In this document: in pieces, positions 34,056 to 45,214 of the stretch | Layout of the letters: the number at the start of each line of letters is the position of its first letter | How positions within the stretch are numbered: position 1 is the stretch's first letter | Origin: Canna indica | Taxonomy: Eukaryota; Streptophyta; Magnoliopsida; Zingiberales; Cannaceae | Direction: 5' to 3' | Length of the DNA: 64,000 nt | Assembly (NCBI GenBank): GCA_034359265.1 | Contig: CP136897.1 | Coordinates: forward strand, 29,375,501-29,439,500 | The notes under the pieces: model-generated | Database searches by the model: none | The model's input: the letters and a program-made list of their open reading frames with translations, nothing else | What the model was told of the DNA's origin: nothing | Translations under genes and position numbers: made by a program

Positions 34056-34172
34056 AGTGCAACACGAGGACTTCCTAGGGGGTCACCCATCTTAGTACTA
34101 CTCTCGCCCAGGCACTCTTAACTTCAGAGTTCTGATGGGATCCGGTGCGTTAGTTCTGGTATGATCGCACCC
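34056..34172 (-). rRNA. 5S rRNA: 5S rRNA gene, copy 73
   Basis: Full length; C117U, G97A, G81A, U62C, C57A, C47U, C18A. Split terminator. Confidence 0.95.
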
Positions 34173-34540
34173 GATATTCACTTCTGATCGTCGGCTAATA
34201 AGGGTGAGCGTCCGTGGGAGAGTTCGGGTGTCATTTTCTTCATCTCTTCGCACGCCTTTCAGCGCCACGTGAAAAGCTGAAATCGGACAATAATGCACGG
34301 AGTTACGCTCATTTTATACGAAAAATAATAATTGAAATGTTATTTTTCTTATTTATTTACAAATTTTAATTTTTGGGTCGGTTGGTCGATCGAGCCGGCC
34401 GTACAGGTTGCGGCGGGCCCCGCGCGGGCGATCGACAGCCAAATTTTATGGCGACGACGTCGTCCGTCCTTAACGTTTGGTTAGAAAGATTGGTAAAAAA
34501 AATGATCTCGTCGTGCAATCAAATAGGTAGTAAAAAAAGA

Positions 34541-34601
34541 AGTGCAACACGAGGACTTCCCAGGGGGTCACCGCAACGTTAGTGCTGGTATGATCGCACC
34601 C
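34541..34601 (-). pseudogene. 5S pseudogene, copy 74 (central 60 nt lost)
   Basis: Only 61 bp: about nt 26-85 are gone and replaced by four filler bases (gcaa on the plus strand). Box A and the intermediate element are absent and box C is cut. Confidence 0.92.
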
Positions 34602-34969
34602 GATATGCACTTCTGATCGTCGGCTAATAAGGGTGAGCGTCCGAGGGAGAGTTCGGGGGTCATTTTCTTCATCTCTTCGAACGCCTTTCAGCGCCACGTG
34701 AAAAGCTGAAATCGGACAATAATGCACGGAGTTACGCCCATTTTAAACGAAAAATAATAATTGAAATGTTATTTTTCTTATTTATTTACAAATTTAAATT
34801 TTTCGGGTCGGTTGGTCGATCGAGCCGGCCATAGAGATTGCGGCCGGCCCCGCGCGGGCGATCGACAGCCAAATTTTATGGCGACGACGTCGTCCGTCCT
34901 TAACGTTTGGTTAGAAAGATTGGTAAAAAATTAATCTCGTCGTGCAATCAAATAGGTAGTAAAAAAACA

Positions 34970-35086
34970 AGTGCAACACGAGGACTTCCCAGGGGGTCAC
35001 CCATCCTAGTACTACTCTCGCCCAAGCACGCTTAACTTCGGAATTCTGATGAGATCCGGTGTGTTAGTGCTGGTATGATCGCACCC
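34970..35086 (-). rRNA. 5S rRNA: 5S rRNA gene, copy 75
   Basis: Full length; C117U, C44U, C35U, G25A. Split terminator; the backup run is interrupted (aaaaaatta). Duplicate of copy 101. Confidence 0.95.
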
Positions 35087-35443
35087 GTCATGCACTTCTG
35101 ATCGTCGGCTAATAAGGGTGAGCGTCCGAGGGATAGCTCGGGGTCATTTTCTTCGTCTCTTCGCGCGCCTTTTAGCGCCACGTGAAAAGCTGAAATCGGA
35201 CAATAATGCACGGAGTTACGCCCGTTCTAAACGAAAAATAATAAATGAAATGTTATATTTCTTATTTATTTACAAATTTTAATTTTTCGGGTCGGCTGGT
35301 CGATCGAGCCGGCCGTAGAGGTTGCGGCGGGCGATCGACAGCCAAATTTTATGTCGACGATGTCGTCCGTCCTTAACGTTTGGTTAGAAAGATTGGTAAA
35401 AAAAATGATCTCGTCGTGCAATCAAATAGGTAGTAAAAAAAAA

Positions 35444-35560
35444 GGTGCAACAAGAGGACTTCCCAGGGGGTCACCCATCCTAGAACTACTCTCGCCCAAG
35501 CACACTTAACTTCGGAGTTCTGATGGGATCCGGTGCGTTAGTGCTGGTATGATCGCACCC
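35444..35560 (-). rRNA. 5S rRNA: 5S rRNA gene, copy 76
   Basis: Full length; G108U, A77U, C57U. Confidence 0.96.
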
Positions 35561-35928
35561 GTCATGCACTTCTGATCGTCGGCTAATAAGGGTGAGCGTC
35601 CGAGGGATAGCTCGGGGTCATTTTCTTTGTCTCTTCGCGTGCCTTTTAGCGCCACGTGAAAAGCTGAAATCGGACAATAATGCACGGAGTTACGCCCGTT
35701 TTAAACGAAAAATAATAATTGAAATGTTATTTTTCTTATTTATTTACAAATTTTAATTTTTCGGGTCGGTTGGTCGATCGAGCCGGCCGTAGAGGTTGCA
35801 GCGGGCCCCGCGCGGGCGATCGACAACCAAATTTTATGTCGACGACGTCGTCCGTCCTTAACGTTTGGTTAGAAAGATTGGTAAAAAAAATGATCTCGTC
35901 GTGCAATCAAATAGGTAGTAAAAAAAAA

Positions 35929-36045
35929 GGTGCAACACGAGGACTTTCAAGGGGGTCACCCATCCTAGTACTACTCTCGCCCAATCACGCTTAACTTCGG
36001 AGTTTTGATGGGATCCGGTGCGTTAGTGCTGGTATGATCGCACCC
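35929..36045 (-). rRNA. 5S rRNA: 5S rRNA gene, copy 77
   Basis: Full length; G99A, G97U, C61A, G41A. Confidence 0.96.
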
Positions 36046-36413
36046 GTCATGCACTTCTGATCGTCGGCTAATAAGGGTGAGCGTCCGAGGGATAGCTCGG
36101 GGTCATTTTCTTCGTCTCTTCGCGCGCCTTTTAGCGCCACGTGAAAAGCTGAAATCGGACAATAATGCACGGAGTTACGCCCGTTTTAAACGAAAAATAA
36201 TAATTGAAATGTTATATTTCTCATTTATTTACAAATTTTAATTTTTCGGGTCGGTTGGTCGATCGAGCCGGCCGTAGAGGTTGCGGCGGGCCCCGCGCGG
36301 GCGATCGACAGCCAAATTTTATGTCGACGACGTCGTCCGTCCTTAACGTTTGGTTAGAAAGATTGGTAAAAAAAATGATCTCGTCGTGCAATCAAATAGG
36401 TAGTAAAAAAAAA

Positions 36414-36530
36414 GGTGCAACACGAGGACTTTCAAGGGGGTCACCCATCCTAGTACTACTCTCGCCCAATCACGCTTAACTTCGGAGTTCTGATGGGATC
36501 CGGTGCGTTAGTGCTGGTATGATCGCACTC
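36414..36530 (-). rRNA. 5S rRNA: 5S rRNA gene, copy 78
   Basis: Full length; G99A, G97U, C61A, G2A. Confidence 0.96.
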
Positions 36531-36898
36531 GTCATGCACTTCTGATCGTCGGCTAATAAGGGTGAGCATCCGAGGGATAGCTCGTGGTCATTTTCTTCGT
36601 CTCTTCGCGCGCCTTTTATCGCCACGTGAAAAGCTAAAATCGGACAATAATGCACGGAGTTACGCCCGTTTTAAACGAAAAATAATAATTGAATTGTTAT
36701 ATTTCTTATTTATTTACAAATTTTAATTTTTCGGGTCGGTTGGTCGATCGAGCCGGCCGTAGAGGTTGCGGCGGGCCCCGCGCGGGCGATCGACAGCGAA
36801 ATTTTATGTCGACGACGTCGTCCGTCCTTAACGTTTGGTTAGAAAGATTGGTAAAAAAAATGATCTCGTCATGCAATCAAATAGGTAGTAAAAAAAAA

Positions 36899-37014
36899 GG
36901 TGCAACACGAGGACTTCCCAAGGGTCACTCATCCTAGTACTACTCTCGCCCAAGCAAGCTTAACTTCGGAGTTCTAATGGGATCCGGTGCGTTAGTGCTG
37001 GTATGATCGCACCC
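36899..37014 (-). rRNA. 5S rRNA: 5S rRNA gene, copy 79 (1-nt deletion)
   Basis: 116 nt: one C lost in the C91-95 run; C95U, G86A, G58U, C39U. Confidence 0.94.
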
Positions 37015-37381
37015 GTCATGCACTTCTGATCGTCGGCTAATAAGGGTGAGCGTCCGAGGGATAGCTCGGGGTCATTTTCTTCGTCTCTTCGCGCGCCTTT
37101 TAGCGCCACGTGAAAAGCTGAAATCGGACAATAATGCACGGAGTTACGCTCGTTTTAAACGAAAAATAATAATTGAAATGTATATTTCTTATTTATTTAC
37201 AAATTTTAATTTTTCGGGTCGGTTGGTCGATCGAGCCGGACGTAGAGGTTGCGGCGGGCCACGCGCGGGCGGTCGACAGCCAAATTTTATGTTGACGACG
37301 TCGTCCGTCCTTAACGTTTGGTTAGAAAGATTGGTAAAAAAAATGATCTCGTCGTGCAATCAAATAGATAGTAAAAAAAAA

Positions 37382-37498
37382 GGTGCAACACGAGGACTTT
37401 CAAGGGGGTCACCCATCCTAGTACTACTCTCGCCCAAGCACGCTTAACTTCGGAGTTCTGATGGGATCCGGTGCGTTGGTGCTGGTATGATCGCACCC
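37382..37498 (-). rRNA. 5S rRNA: 5S rRNA gene, copy 80
   Basis: Full length; G99A, G97U, U21C. Confidence 0.96.
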
Positions 37499-37865
37499 GC
37501 CATGCACTTCTGATCGTCGGCAAATAAGGGTGAGCGTCCGAGGGATAGCTCGGGGTCATTTTCTTCGTCTCTTCGCGCGCCTTTTAGCGCCACACGAAAA
37601 GTAGAAATCGGACAATAATGCACGGAGTTACGCCCGTTTTATACGAAAAATGATAATTGAAATGTTATTTTTCTTATTTATTTACAAATTTAAATTTTTG
37701 GGGTCGGTTGGTCGATCGAGCCGGCCGTAGAGGTTGCGGCGGGCCCCGCGCGGGCGATCGACAGCCAAATTTTATGTCGACGACGTCGTCCGTCCATAAC
37801 GTTTGGTTAGAAAGATTGGTAAAAAAAATGATCTCGTCATGCAATCAAATAGGTAGTAAAAAAAA

Positions 37866-37982
37866 GGTGCAACACGAGGACTTTCAAGGTGGTCACCCAT
37901 CCTAGTACTACTCTCGCCCAAGCACGCTTAACTTCGGAGTTCTGATGGGATCAGGTGCGTTAGTGCTGGTATGATCGCACCC
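37866..37982 (-). rRNA. 5S rRNA: 5S rRNA gene, copy 81
   Basis: Full length; G99A, G97U, C93A, G30U. Confidence 0.96.
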
Positions 37983-38350
37983 ATCATGCACTTCTGATCG
38001 TCGGCTAATAAGGGTGAGCGTCCGAGGGATAGCTCGGGGTCATTTTCTTCGTCTCTTCGCGCGCCTTTTAGCGCCACGTGAAAAGCAAAAATCAGACAAT
38101 AATGCACGGAGTTACGCCCATTTTAAACGAAAAATAATAATTGAAATGTTATTTTTATTATTTATTTACAAATTTTAATTTTTGGGGTCGGTTGGTCGAT
38201 CGAGCCGGCCGTAGAGGTTGCGGCGGGCCCCGCGCGGGCGATCGACAGCCAAATTTTATGTCGACGACGTCGTCCGTCCTTAACGTTTGGTTAGAAAGAT
38301 TGGTAAAAAAAATGATCTCGTCGTGCAATCAAATAGGTAGTAAAAAAAAA

Positions 38351-38467
38351 GGTGCAACACGAGGATTTCCTAGGGGGTCACCCATCTTAGTACTACTCTC
38401 GCCCAAGCACGCTTAACTTCAGAGTTCTGATGGGATTCGGTGCGTTAGTGCTAGTATGATCGCACCC
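38351..38467 (-). rRNA. 5S rRNA: 5S rRNA gene, copy 82
   Basis: Full length; G102A, G97A, G81A, C47U, G31A, C15U. Duplicated as copy 84, 966 bp away. Confidence 0.95.
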
Positions 38468-38832
38468 ATCATTCACTTCTGATCGTCGGCTAATAAGGGT
38501 GAGCGTCCGAGGGATAGCTCGGGGTCATTTTCTTCGTCTCTTCGCGCGCCTTTTAGCGCCACGTGAAAAGCTGAAATCGGACAATAATGCACGGAGTTAC
38601 GCTCGTTTTAAACGAAAAATAATAATTGAAATGTATATTTCTTATTTATTTACAAATTTTAATTTTTCGGGTCGGTTGGTCGATCGAGCCGGCCGTAGAG
38701 GTTGCGGCGGGCCCCGCGCGGGCGATCGACAGCGAAATTTTATGTCGACGACGTCGTCCGTCCTTAACGTTTGGTTAGAAAGACTGGTAAAAAAAATGAT
38801 CTCGTCGTGCAATCAAATAGGTAGAAAAAAAA

Positions 38833-38948
38833 GGTGCAACACGGGGACTTCGCAAGGGTCACTCATCCTAGTACTACTCTCGCCCAAGCACGCTTAACTT
38901 CGGAGTTCTAATGGGATCCGGTGCGTTAGTGCTGGTATGATCGCACCC
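38833..38948 (-). rRNA. 5S rRNA: 5S rRNA gene, copy 83 (1-nt deletion)
   Basis: 116 nt: one C lost in the C91-95 run; U106C, G98C, C95U, G86A, C39U. Related to copy 79. Confidence 0.93.
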
Positions 38949-39316
38949 GTCATACACTTCTGATCGTCGGCTAATAAGGGTGAGCGTCCGAGGGATAGCT
39001 CGGGGTCATTTTCTTCGTCTCTTCGCGCGCCTTTTAGCGCCACGCGAAAAGCATAAATCGGACAATAATGCACGGAGTTACGACCGTTTTAAACGAAAAA
39101 TAATAATTGAAATGTTATTTTTATTATTTATTTACAAATTTTAATTTTTGGGGTCGGTTGGTCGATCGAGCCGGCCGTAGAGGTTGCGGCGGGCCCCGCG
39201 CGGGCGATCGACAGCCAAATTTTATGTCGACGACGTCGTCCGTCCTTAACGTTTGGTTAGAAAGATTGGTAAAAAAAATGATCTCGTCGTGCAATCAAAT
39301 AGGTAGTAAAAAAAAA

Positions 39317-39433
39317 GGTGCAACACGAGGATTTCCTAGGGGGTCACCCATCTTAGTACTACTCTCGCCCAAGCACGCTTAACTTCAGAGTTCTGATGGG
39401 ATTCGGTGCGTTAGTGCTAGTATGATCACACCC
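39317..39433 (-). rRNA. 5S rRNA: 5S rRNA gene, copy 84
   Basis: Full length; copy 82 allele plus C6U. Confidence 0.95.
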
Positions 39434-39775
39434 ATCATTCACTTCTGATCGTCGGCTAATAAGGGTGAGCGTCCGAGGGATAGCTCGGGGTCATTTTCTT
39501 CGTCTCTTCGCGCGCCTTTTAGCGCCACGTGAAAAGCTAAAATCGAACAATAATACACGGAGTTACGCCCGTTTTAAACGAAAAATAATAATTGAAATGT
39601 TATATTTCTTATTTATTTACATATTTTAATTTTTCGGGTCGGTTGGTCGATCGAGCCGGCCGTAGAGGTTGCGGCGGGCGATCGACAGCCAAATTTTATG
39701 TCGACGACGTCGTCCGTCCTTAACGTTTGGTTAGAAAGATTGGAAAAAAAAAAGATCTCGTCGTGCAATCACATA

Positions 39776-39892
39776 GGTGCAATACGAGGACTTCCTAGGG
39801 GGTCACCCATCCTAGTACTACTCTCGCCCAAGCACGCTTAACTTCGGAGTTCTTATGGGATACGGTGCGTTAGTGCTGGTATGATCGCAACC
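39776..39892 (-). rRNA. 5S rRNA: 5S rRNA gene, copy 85 (terminator deleted)
   Basis: Full length; G110A, G97A, C39A, G31U, G3U. The first T-run is deleted, leaving the downstream T-run as the first stop. First of the C39A/G31U alleles, which lack the BamHI site. Confidence 0.94.
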
Positions 39893-40258
39893 GTCGTGCA
39901 TTCTGATCGTCGTCTAATAAGGGTGAGCGTCCGAGGGATAGCTCGGGGTCATTTTCTTCGTCTCTTCGCGCGCCTTTTTGCGTCACATGAAAAGCTGAAA
40001 TTGGACAATAATGCACGGAGTTACGCCCGTTTTAGACGAAAAATAATAATTGAAATGTTATTTTTCTTATTTATATAAAAAATTTAATTTTTCGGGTCGG
40101 TTGGTCGATCGAGCCGGCCGTAGAGGTTGCGGCGGGCCCCGCGCGGGCGATCGACAGCCAAATCTTATGTCGACGACGTCGTCCGTCCTTAACGTTTGGT
40201 TAGAAAGATTGGTAAAAAAAATGATCTCGTCGTGCAATCAAATAGGTAGTAAAAAAAA

Positions 40259-40375
40259 GGTGCAACACGCGGACTTCCCAGGGGGTCACCCATCCTAGTA
40301 ATACTCTCGCCCAAGCACGCTTAACTTCGGAGTTCTTATGGGATACGGTGCGTTAGTGCTGGTATGATCGCACCC
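40259..40375 (-). rRNA. 5S rRNA: 5S rRNA gene, copy 86
   Basis: Full length; U106G, G75U, C39A, G31U. Colinear partner of copy 125. Confidence 0.95.
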
Positions 40376-40742
40376 GTCGTGCATTCTGATCGTCGGCTAA
40401 TAAGGTTGAGCGTCCGAGGGATAGCTCGGGGTCATTTTCTTCGTCTCTTCGCGCGCCTTTTAGCGCCACATGAAGAGCTGAAATCGGACAATAATGCACG
40501 GAGTTACGCCCGTTTTAAACGAAAAATAATAATTGAAATGTTATTTTTCTTATTTATATAAAAATTTTAATTTTTCGGGTGGGTCGGTCGATCGAGCCGG
40601 CCGTAGAGGTTGCGGCGGGCCCCGCGCGGGCGATCGACAGCCAAATCTTATGTCGACGACGTCGTCCGTCCTTAACGTTTGGTTAGAAAGATTGGTAAAA
40701 AAAATGATCTCGTCGTGCAATCAAATAGGTAGTAAAAAAAAA

Positions 40743-40859
40743 GGTGCAACACGAGGACTTCCCAGGGGGTCACCCATCCTAGTAATACTCTCGCCGAAGC
40801 ACGCTTAACTTCGGAGTTCTTATGGGATACGGTGCGTTAGTGCTGGTATGATCGTACCC
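40743..40859 (-). rRNA. 5S rRNA: 5S rRNA gene, copy 87
   Basis: Full length; G75U, G64C, C39A, G31U, G5A. Colinear partner of copy 126. Confidence 0.95.
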
Positions 40860-41214
40860 GTCGTGCATTCTGATCGTCGGCTAATAAGGTTGAGCGTCCG
40901 AGGGATAGCTCGGGGTCATTTTCTTCGTCTCTTCGCGCGCCTTTTAGCGCCACATGAAGAGCTGAAATCGGACAATAATGCACGGAGTTACGCCCGTTTT
41001 TAACGAAAAATAATAATTGAAATGTTATTTTTCTTATATATATAAAAATTTTAATTTTTCGGGTGGGTTGGTCGATCGAGCCGGCCGTAGAGGTTGCGGC
41101 GGGCGATCGACAGCCAAATCTTATGTCGACGACGTCGTCCGTCCTTAACGTTTGGTTAGAAAGATTGGTAAAAAAATGATCTCGTCGTGCAATCAAATAG
41201 GTAGTAAAAAAAAA

Positions 41215-41331
41215 AGTGCAACACGAGGACTTCCCAGGGGGTCATCCATCCTAGTACTACTCTCGCCCAAGCACGCTTAACTTCGAAGTTCTTATGGGAT
41301 ACGGTGCGTTAGTGCTGGTATGATCGCACCC
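41215..41331 (-). rRNA. 5S rRNA: 5S rRNA gene, copy 88
   Basis: Full length; C117U, G87A, C46U, C39A, G31U. Confidence 0.95.
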
Positions 41332-41698
41332 GTCGTGTATTCTGATCGTCGGCTAATAAGGTTGAGCGTCCGAGGGATAGCTCGGGGTCATTTTCTTCGT
41401 CTCTTCGCGCGCCTTTTAGCGCCACATGAAAAGCTGAAATCGGACAATAATGCACGGAGTTACGCCCATTTTAAACGAAAAATAATAATTGAAATGTTAT
41501 TTTTCTTATTTATATAAAAATTTTAATTTTTCGGGTGGGTTGGTCGATCGAGCCGGCCGTAGAGGTTGCGGCGGGCCCCGCGCGGGCGATCGACAGCCAA
41601 ATCTTATGTCGACGACGTCGTCCGTCCTTAACGTTTGGTTAGAAAGATTGGTAAAAAAAATGATCTCGTCGTGCAATCAAATAGGTAGTAAAAAAAAA

Positions 41699-41767
41699 GG
41701 TGCAACACGAGGACTTCCCAGGGGGTCACCCATCCTAGTACTACTCTCGCCCAAGCACGCTTAACTT
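41699..41767 (-). pseudogene. 5S pseudogene, copy 89 (5' half lost at fold-back)
   Basis: Nucleotides 49-117 remain with consensus sequence, so boxes A and C and the terminator are intact, but nt 1-48 and the upstream promoter are gone. The break sits at the edge of a perfect inverted repeat (41765-41799). Confidence 0.93.
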
Positions 41768-41799
41768 TTCATGTGGCGCTTTTAGCGCCACATGAAAAG
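41765..41799. repeat. Perfect fold-back hairpin 1
   Basis: Two 16-bp arms (CTTTTCATGTGGCGCT and its exact complement) flank a 3-base TTT loop. The right arm is normal spacer in its normal place; the left arm is an inverted copy of it, joined to the broken gene copy 89. A snap-back template-switch scar, real or from sequencing. Confidence 0.92.
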
Positions 41800-42064
41800 C
41801 TGAAATCGGACAATAATGCACGGAGTTACGCCCATTTTAAACGAAAAATAATAATTGAAATGTTATTTTTCTTATTTATATAAAAATTTTAATTTTTCGG
41901 GTGGGTTGGTCGATCGAGCCGGCCGTAGAGGTTGCGGCGGGCCCCGCGCGGGCGATCGACAGCCAAATCTTATGTCGACGACGTCGTCCGTCCTTAACGT
42001 TTGGTTAGAAAGATTGGTAAAAAAAATGATCTCGTCGTGCAATCAAATAGGTAGTAAAAAAAAA

Positions 42065-42177
42065 GGTGCAACACGAGGACTTCCCAGGGGGTCACCCATC
42101 CTAGTACTACTCTCGCCCAAGCACGCTTAACTTCGGAGTTCTGATGGGATCCGGTGCGTTAGTGCTGGTATGATCGC
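42065..42177 (-). pseudogene. 5S pseudogene, copy 90 (start and promoter lost)
   Basis: Nucleotides 5-117 are consensus, but the first four bases and the whole upstream flank are missing; gatcgc joins spacer cacatg directly. The internal control region and terminator are intact, so residual transcription from a new start cannot be excluded. Confidence 0.85.
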
Positions 42178-42453
42178 CACATGAAAAGCTGAAATCGGAC
42201 AATAATGCACGGAGTTACGCCCATTTTAAACGAAAAATAATAATTGAAATGTTATTTTTCTTATTTATATAAAAATTTTAATTTTTCGGGTGGGTTGGTT
42301 GATCGAGCCGGCCGTAGAGGTTGCGGCGGGCCCCGCGCGGGCGATCGACAGCCAAATCTTATGTCGACGACGTCGTCCGTCCTTAACGTTTGGTTAGAAA
42401 GATTGGTAAAAAAAATGATCTCGTCGTGCAATCAAATAGGTAGTAAAAAAAAA

Positions 42454-42522
42454 GGTGCAACACGAGGACTTCCCAGGGGGTCACCCATCCTAGTACTACT
42501 CTCGCCCAAGCACGCTTAACTT
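42454..42522 (-). pseudogene. 5S pseudogene, copy 91 (5' half lost at fold-back)
   Basis: Same structure as copy 89, 755 bp further on: nt 49-117 kept, 5' half replaced by the fold-back at 42520-42554. Confidence 0.93.
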
Positions 42523-42554
42523 TTCATGTGGCGCTTTTAGCGCCACATGAAAAG
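42520..42554. repeat. Perfect fold-back hairpin 2
   Basis: A second copy of the 16-bp arms and TTT loop at 41765-41799. The shared junction shows that hairpin, truncated gene and copy 90 junction were duplicated together as a 755-bp unit. Confidence 0.92.
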
Positions 42555-42818
42555 CTGAAATCGAACAATAATGCACGGAGTTACGCCCATTTTAAACGAA
42601 AAATAATAATTGAAATGTTATTTTTCTTATTTATATAAAAATTTTAATTTTTCGGGTGGGTTGGTCGATCGAGCCGGCCGTAGAGGTTGCGGCGGGCCCC
42701 GCGGGGGCGATCGACAGCCAAATTTTATATCGACGACGTCGTCCGTCCTTAACGTTTGGTTAGAAAGATTGGTAAAAAAATGATCTCGTCGTGCAATCAA
42801 ATAGGTAGTAAAAAAAAA

Positions 42819-42935
42819 GGTGCAACACGAGGACTTCCTAGGGGGTCACCCTTCCTAGTACTACTGTCGCCCAAGCACGCTTAACTTCGGAGTTCTGAAG
42901 GGATCCGGTGCGTTAGTGCTGGTATGATCGCACCC
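42819..42935 (-). rRNA. 5S rRNA: 5S rRNA gene, copy 92
   Basis: Full length; G97A, U84A, G70C, A37U. Allele shared with copies 95 and 128. Confidence 0.95.
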
Positions 42936-43302
42936 ATCGTGCACTTCTGATCGTCGGCTAATAAAGGTGAGCGTCCGAGGGATAGCTCGGGGTCATTTTC
43001 TTCATCTCTTCGCGCGCCTTTTAGCGCCACGTGAAAAGATGAAATCGGACAATAATGCACGAAGTTACGCCCGTTTTAAACGAAAAATAATAATTGAAAT
43101 GTTATTTTTCTTATTTATTTACAAATTTTAATTTTTCGGGTCGGTTGGTCGATCGAGCCGGCCGAAGAGGTTGCGGCGGGCCCCGCGCTGGCGATCGAGA
43201 GCCAAATTTTATGTCGACGACGTCGTCCGTCCTTAACGTTTGGTTAGAAAGATTGGTAAAAAAAATGATCTCGTCGTGCAACAAATAGGTAGTAAAAAAA
43301 AA

Positions 43303-43419
43303 GATGCAACACGAGGACTTCCCAGGGGGTCACCCATCCTAGTACTACTGTCGCCCAAGCACGCTTAACTTCGGAGTTCTGAAGGGATCCGGTGCGTTAG
43401 TGCTGGTATGATCGCACCC
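43303..43419 (-). rRNA. 5S rRNA: 5S rRNA gene, copy 93
   Basis: Full length; C116U, G70C, A37U. Its 3' spacer reads gcaacaaatagg, lacking one t; shared with copies 94, 129 and 130. Confidence 0.95.
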
Positions 43420-43786
43420 ATCGTGCACTTCTGATCGTCGGCTAATAAAGGTGAGCGTCCGAGGGATAGCTCGGGGTCATTTTCTTCATCTCTTCGCGCG
43501 CCTTTTAGCGCCACGTGAAAAGATGAAATCGGACAATAATGCACGAAGTTACGCCCGTTTTAAACGAAAAATAATAATTGAAATGTTATTTTTCTTATTT
43601 ATTTACAAATTTTAATTTTTCGGGTCGGTTGGTCGATCGAGCCGGCCGAAGAGGTTGCGGCGGGCCCCGCGCTGGCGATCGAGAGCCAAATTTTATGTCG
43701 ACGACGTCGTCCGTCCTTAACGTTTGGTTAGAAAGATTGGTAAAAAAAATGATCTCGTCGTGCAACAAATAGGTAGTAAAAAAAAA

Positions 43787-43903
43787 GATGCAACACGAGG
43801 ACTTCCCAGGGGGTCACCCATCCTAGTACTACTCTCACCCAAGCACGCTTAACTTCGGAGATCTGATGGGATCCGGTGCGGTAGTGCTGGTATGATCGCA
43901 CCC
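43787..43903 (-). rRNA. 5S rRNA: 5S rRNA gene, copy 94
   Basis: Full length; C116U, C67U, A43U, A23C. Spacer almost identical to that of copy 93. Confidence 0.95.
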
Positions 43904-44270
43904 GTCATGCACTTCTGATCATCGGCTAATAAGGGTGAGCGTCCGAGGGATAGCTCGGGGTCATTTTCTTCATCTCTTCGCGCGCCTTTTAGCGCCACGT
44001 GAAAAGCTGAAATCGGACAATAATGCACGGAGTTACGCCCGTTTTAAACGAAAAATAATAATTGAAATGTTATTTTTCTTATTTATTTACAAATTTTAAT
44101 TTTTCGGGTCGGTTGGTCGATCGAGCCGGCTGTAGAGGTTGCGGCGGCCCCGCGCGGGCGATCGACAGCCAAATTTTTTGTCGACGACGTCATTCGTCCT
44201 TAACGTTTGGTTAGAAAGATTGGTAAAAAAAATGATCTCGTCGTGCAATCAAATAGGTAGTAAAAAAAAA

Positions 44271-44387
44271 GGTGCAACACGAGGACTTCCTAGGGGGTCA
44301 CCCTTCCTAGTACTACTGTCGCCCAAGCACGCTTAACTTCGGAGTTCAGATGGGATCCGGTGCGTTAGTGCTGGTATGATCGCACCC
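44271..44387 (-). rRNA. 5S rRNA: 5S rRNA gene, copy 95
   Basis: Full length; G97A, U84A, G70C, A40U. Confidence 0.95.
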
Positions 44388-44755
44388 ATCGTGCAGTTCT
44401 GATCATCGGCTAATAAGGGTGAGCGTCCGAGGGATAGCTCGGGGTCATTTTCTTCATCTCTTCGCGCCCCTTTTAGCGCCACGTGAAAAGCTGAAATCGG
44501 ACAATAATGCACGGAGTTACGCCCGTTTTAAACGAAAAATAATAATTGAAATGTTATTTTTCTTATTTATTTACAAATTTTAATTTTTCGGGTCGGTTGG
44601 TCGATCGATCCGGCCGTAGAGGTTGCGGCGGCCCCGCGCGGGCGATCGACAGCCAAATTTTTTGTCGACGACGTCATTCGTCCTTAACGTTTGGTTAGAA
44701 AGATTGGTAAAAAAAATGATCTCGTCGTGCAATCAAATAAGTAAAAAAAAAAAAA

Positions 44756-44872
44756 GGTGCAACACGAGGACTTCCCAGGGGGTCACCCACCCCAGTACTA
44801 CTCTCGCCCAAGCACGCTTAACTTTGGAGTTCTGATGGGATTCGGTGCGTTAGTGCTGGTATGATCGCACCC
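44756..44872 (-). rRNA. 5S rRNA: 5S rRNA gene, copy 96
   Basis: Full length; A83G, A80G, G48A, G31A. T13 terminator, the longest seen. Partner of copy 131. Confidence 0.95.
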
Positions 44873-45214
44873 GTCATGCACTTCTGATCATCGGCTAATA
44901 AGGGTGAGCGTCCGAGGGATAGCTCGGGGTCATTTTCTTCGTCTCTTCGCGCGCCTTTTAGCGCCACGTGAAGAGCTGAAATCGGACAATAATGCACGGA
45001 GTTACGCCCGTTTTAAACGAAAAATAATAATTGAAATGTTATTTTTCTTATTTATTTACAAATTTTAATTTTTCGGGTCGGTTGGTCGATCGAGCCGGCC
45101 GTGGAGGTTGCGGCGGGCGACCGACAGACAAATTTTATGTCGACGACATCGTCCGTCCCTAACGTTTGGTTATATAGATTGGTAAAAAAAATGATCTCGT
45201 CGTGCAATCAAATA

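Larger units (their letters stand above)
34577..36210. repeat. Dispersed duplicate, left copy (~1.6 kb)
   Basis: From inside pseudogene copy 74 to the spacer after copy 77, this matches 46709-48342 at a constant 12,132-bp offset with few differences. Confidence 0.85.
37983..39439. repeat. Two-unit repeat, 966 bp
   Basis: The unit of copy 82 recurs as copy 84, 966 bp on, both with spacer ttattatttattt and tttggggtcgg. Copy 83 between them belongs to the copy 79/80 lineage. Confidence 0.75.
41699..42564. repeat. 755-bp duplication of truncated units
   Basis: Copies 89 and 91, their hairpins and the spacers after them repeat at 755 bp; copy 90 lies between. The unit spacings (366, 389 and 365 bp) are the shortest with otherwise intact spacers. 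Confidence 0.85.
40050..42655. repeat. Variant spacer block with tatataaaa tract
   Basis: Spacers here read ttatttatataaaaattt instead of ttatttatttacaaattt, mostly with tcgggtgggt and CACATG at the G-box. The same spacer type recurs only at 58.4-59.5 kb. Confidence 0.85.

Noticed and set aside
37046..37447. Longer frames of 121-133 codons (also at 5718, 38499)
   Set aside because: They arise when a one- or two-base spacer indel joins two shadow frames; the sequence is ordinary repeat unit.
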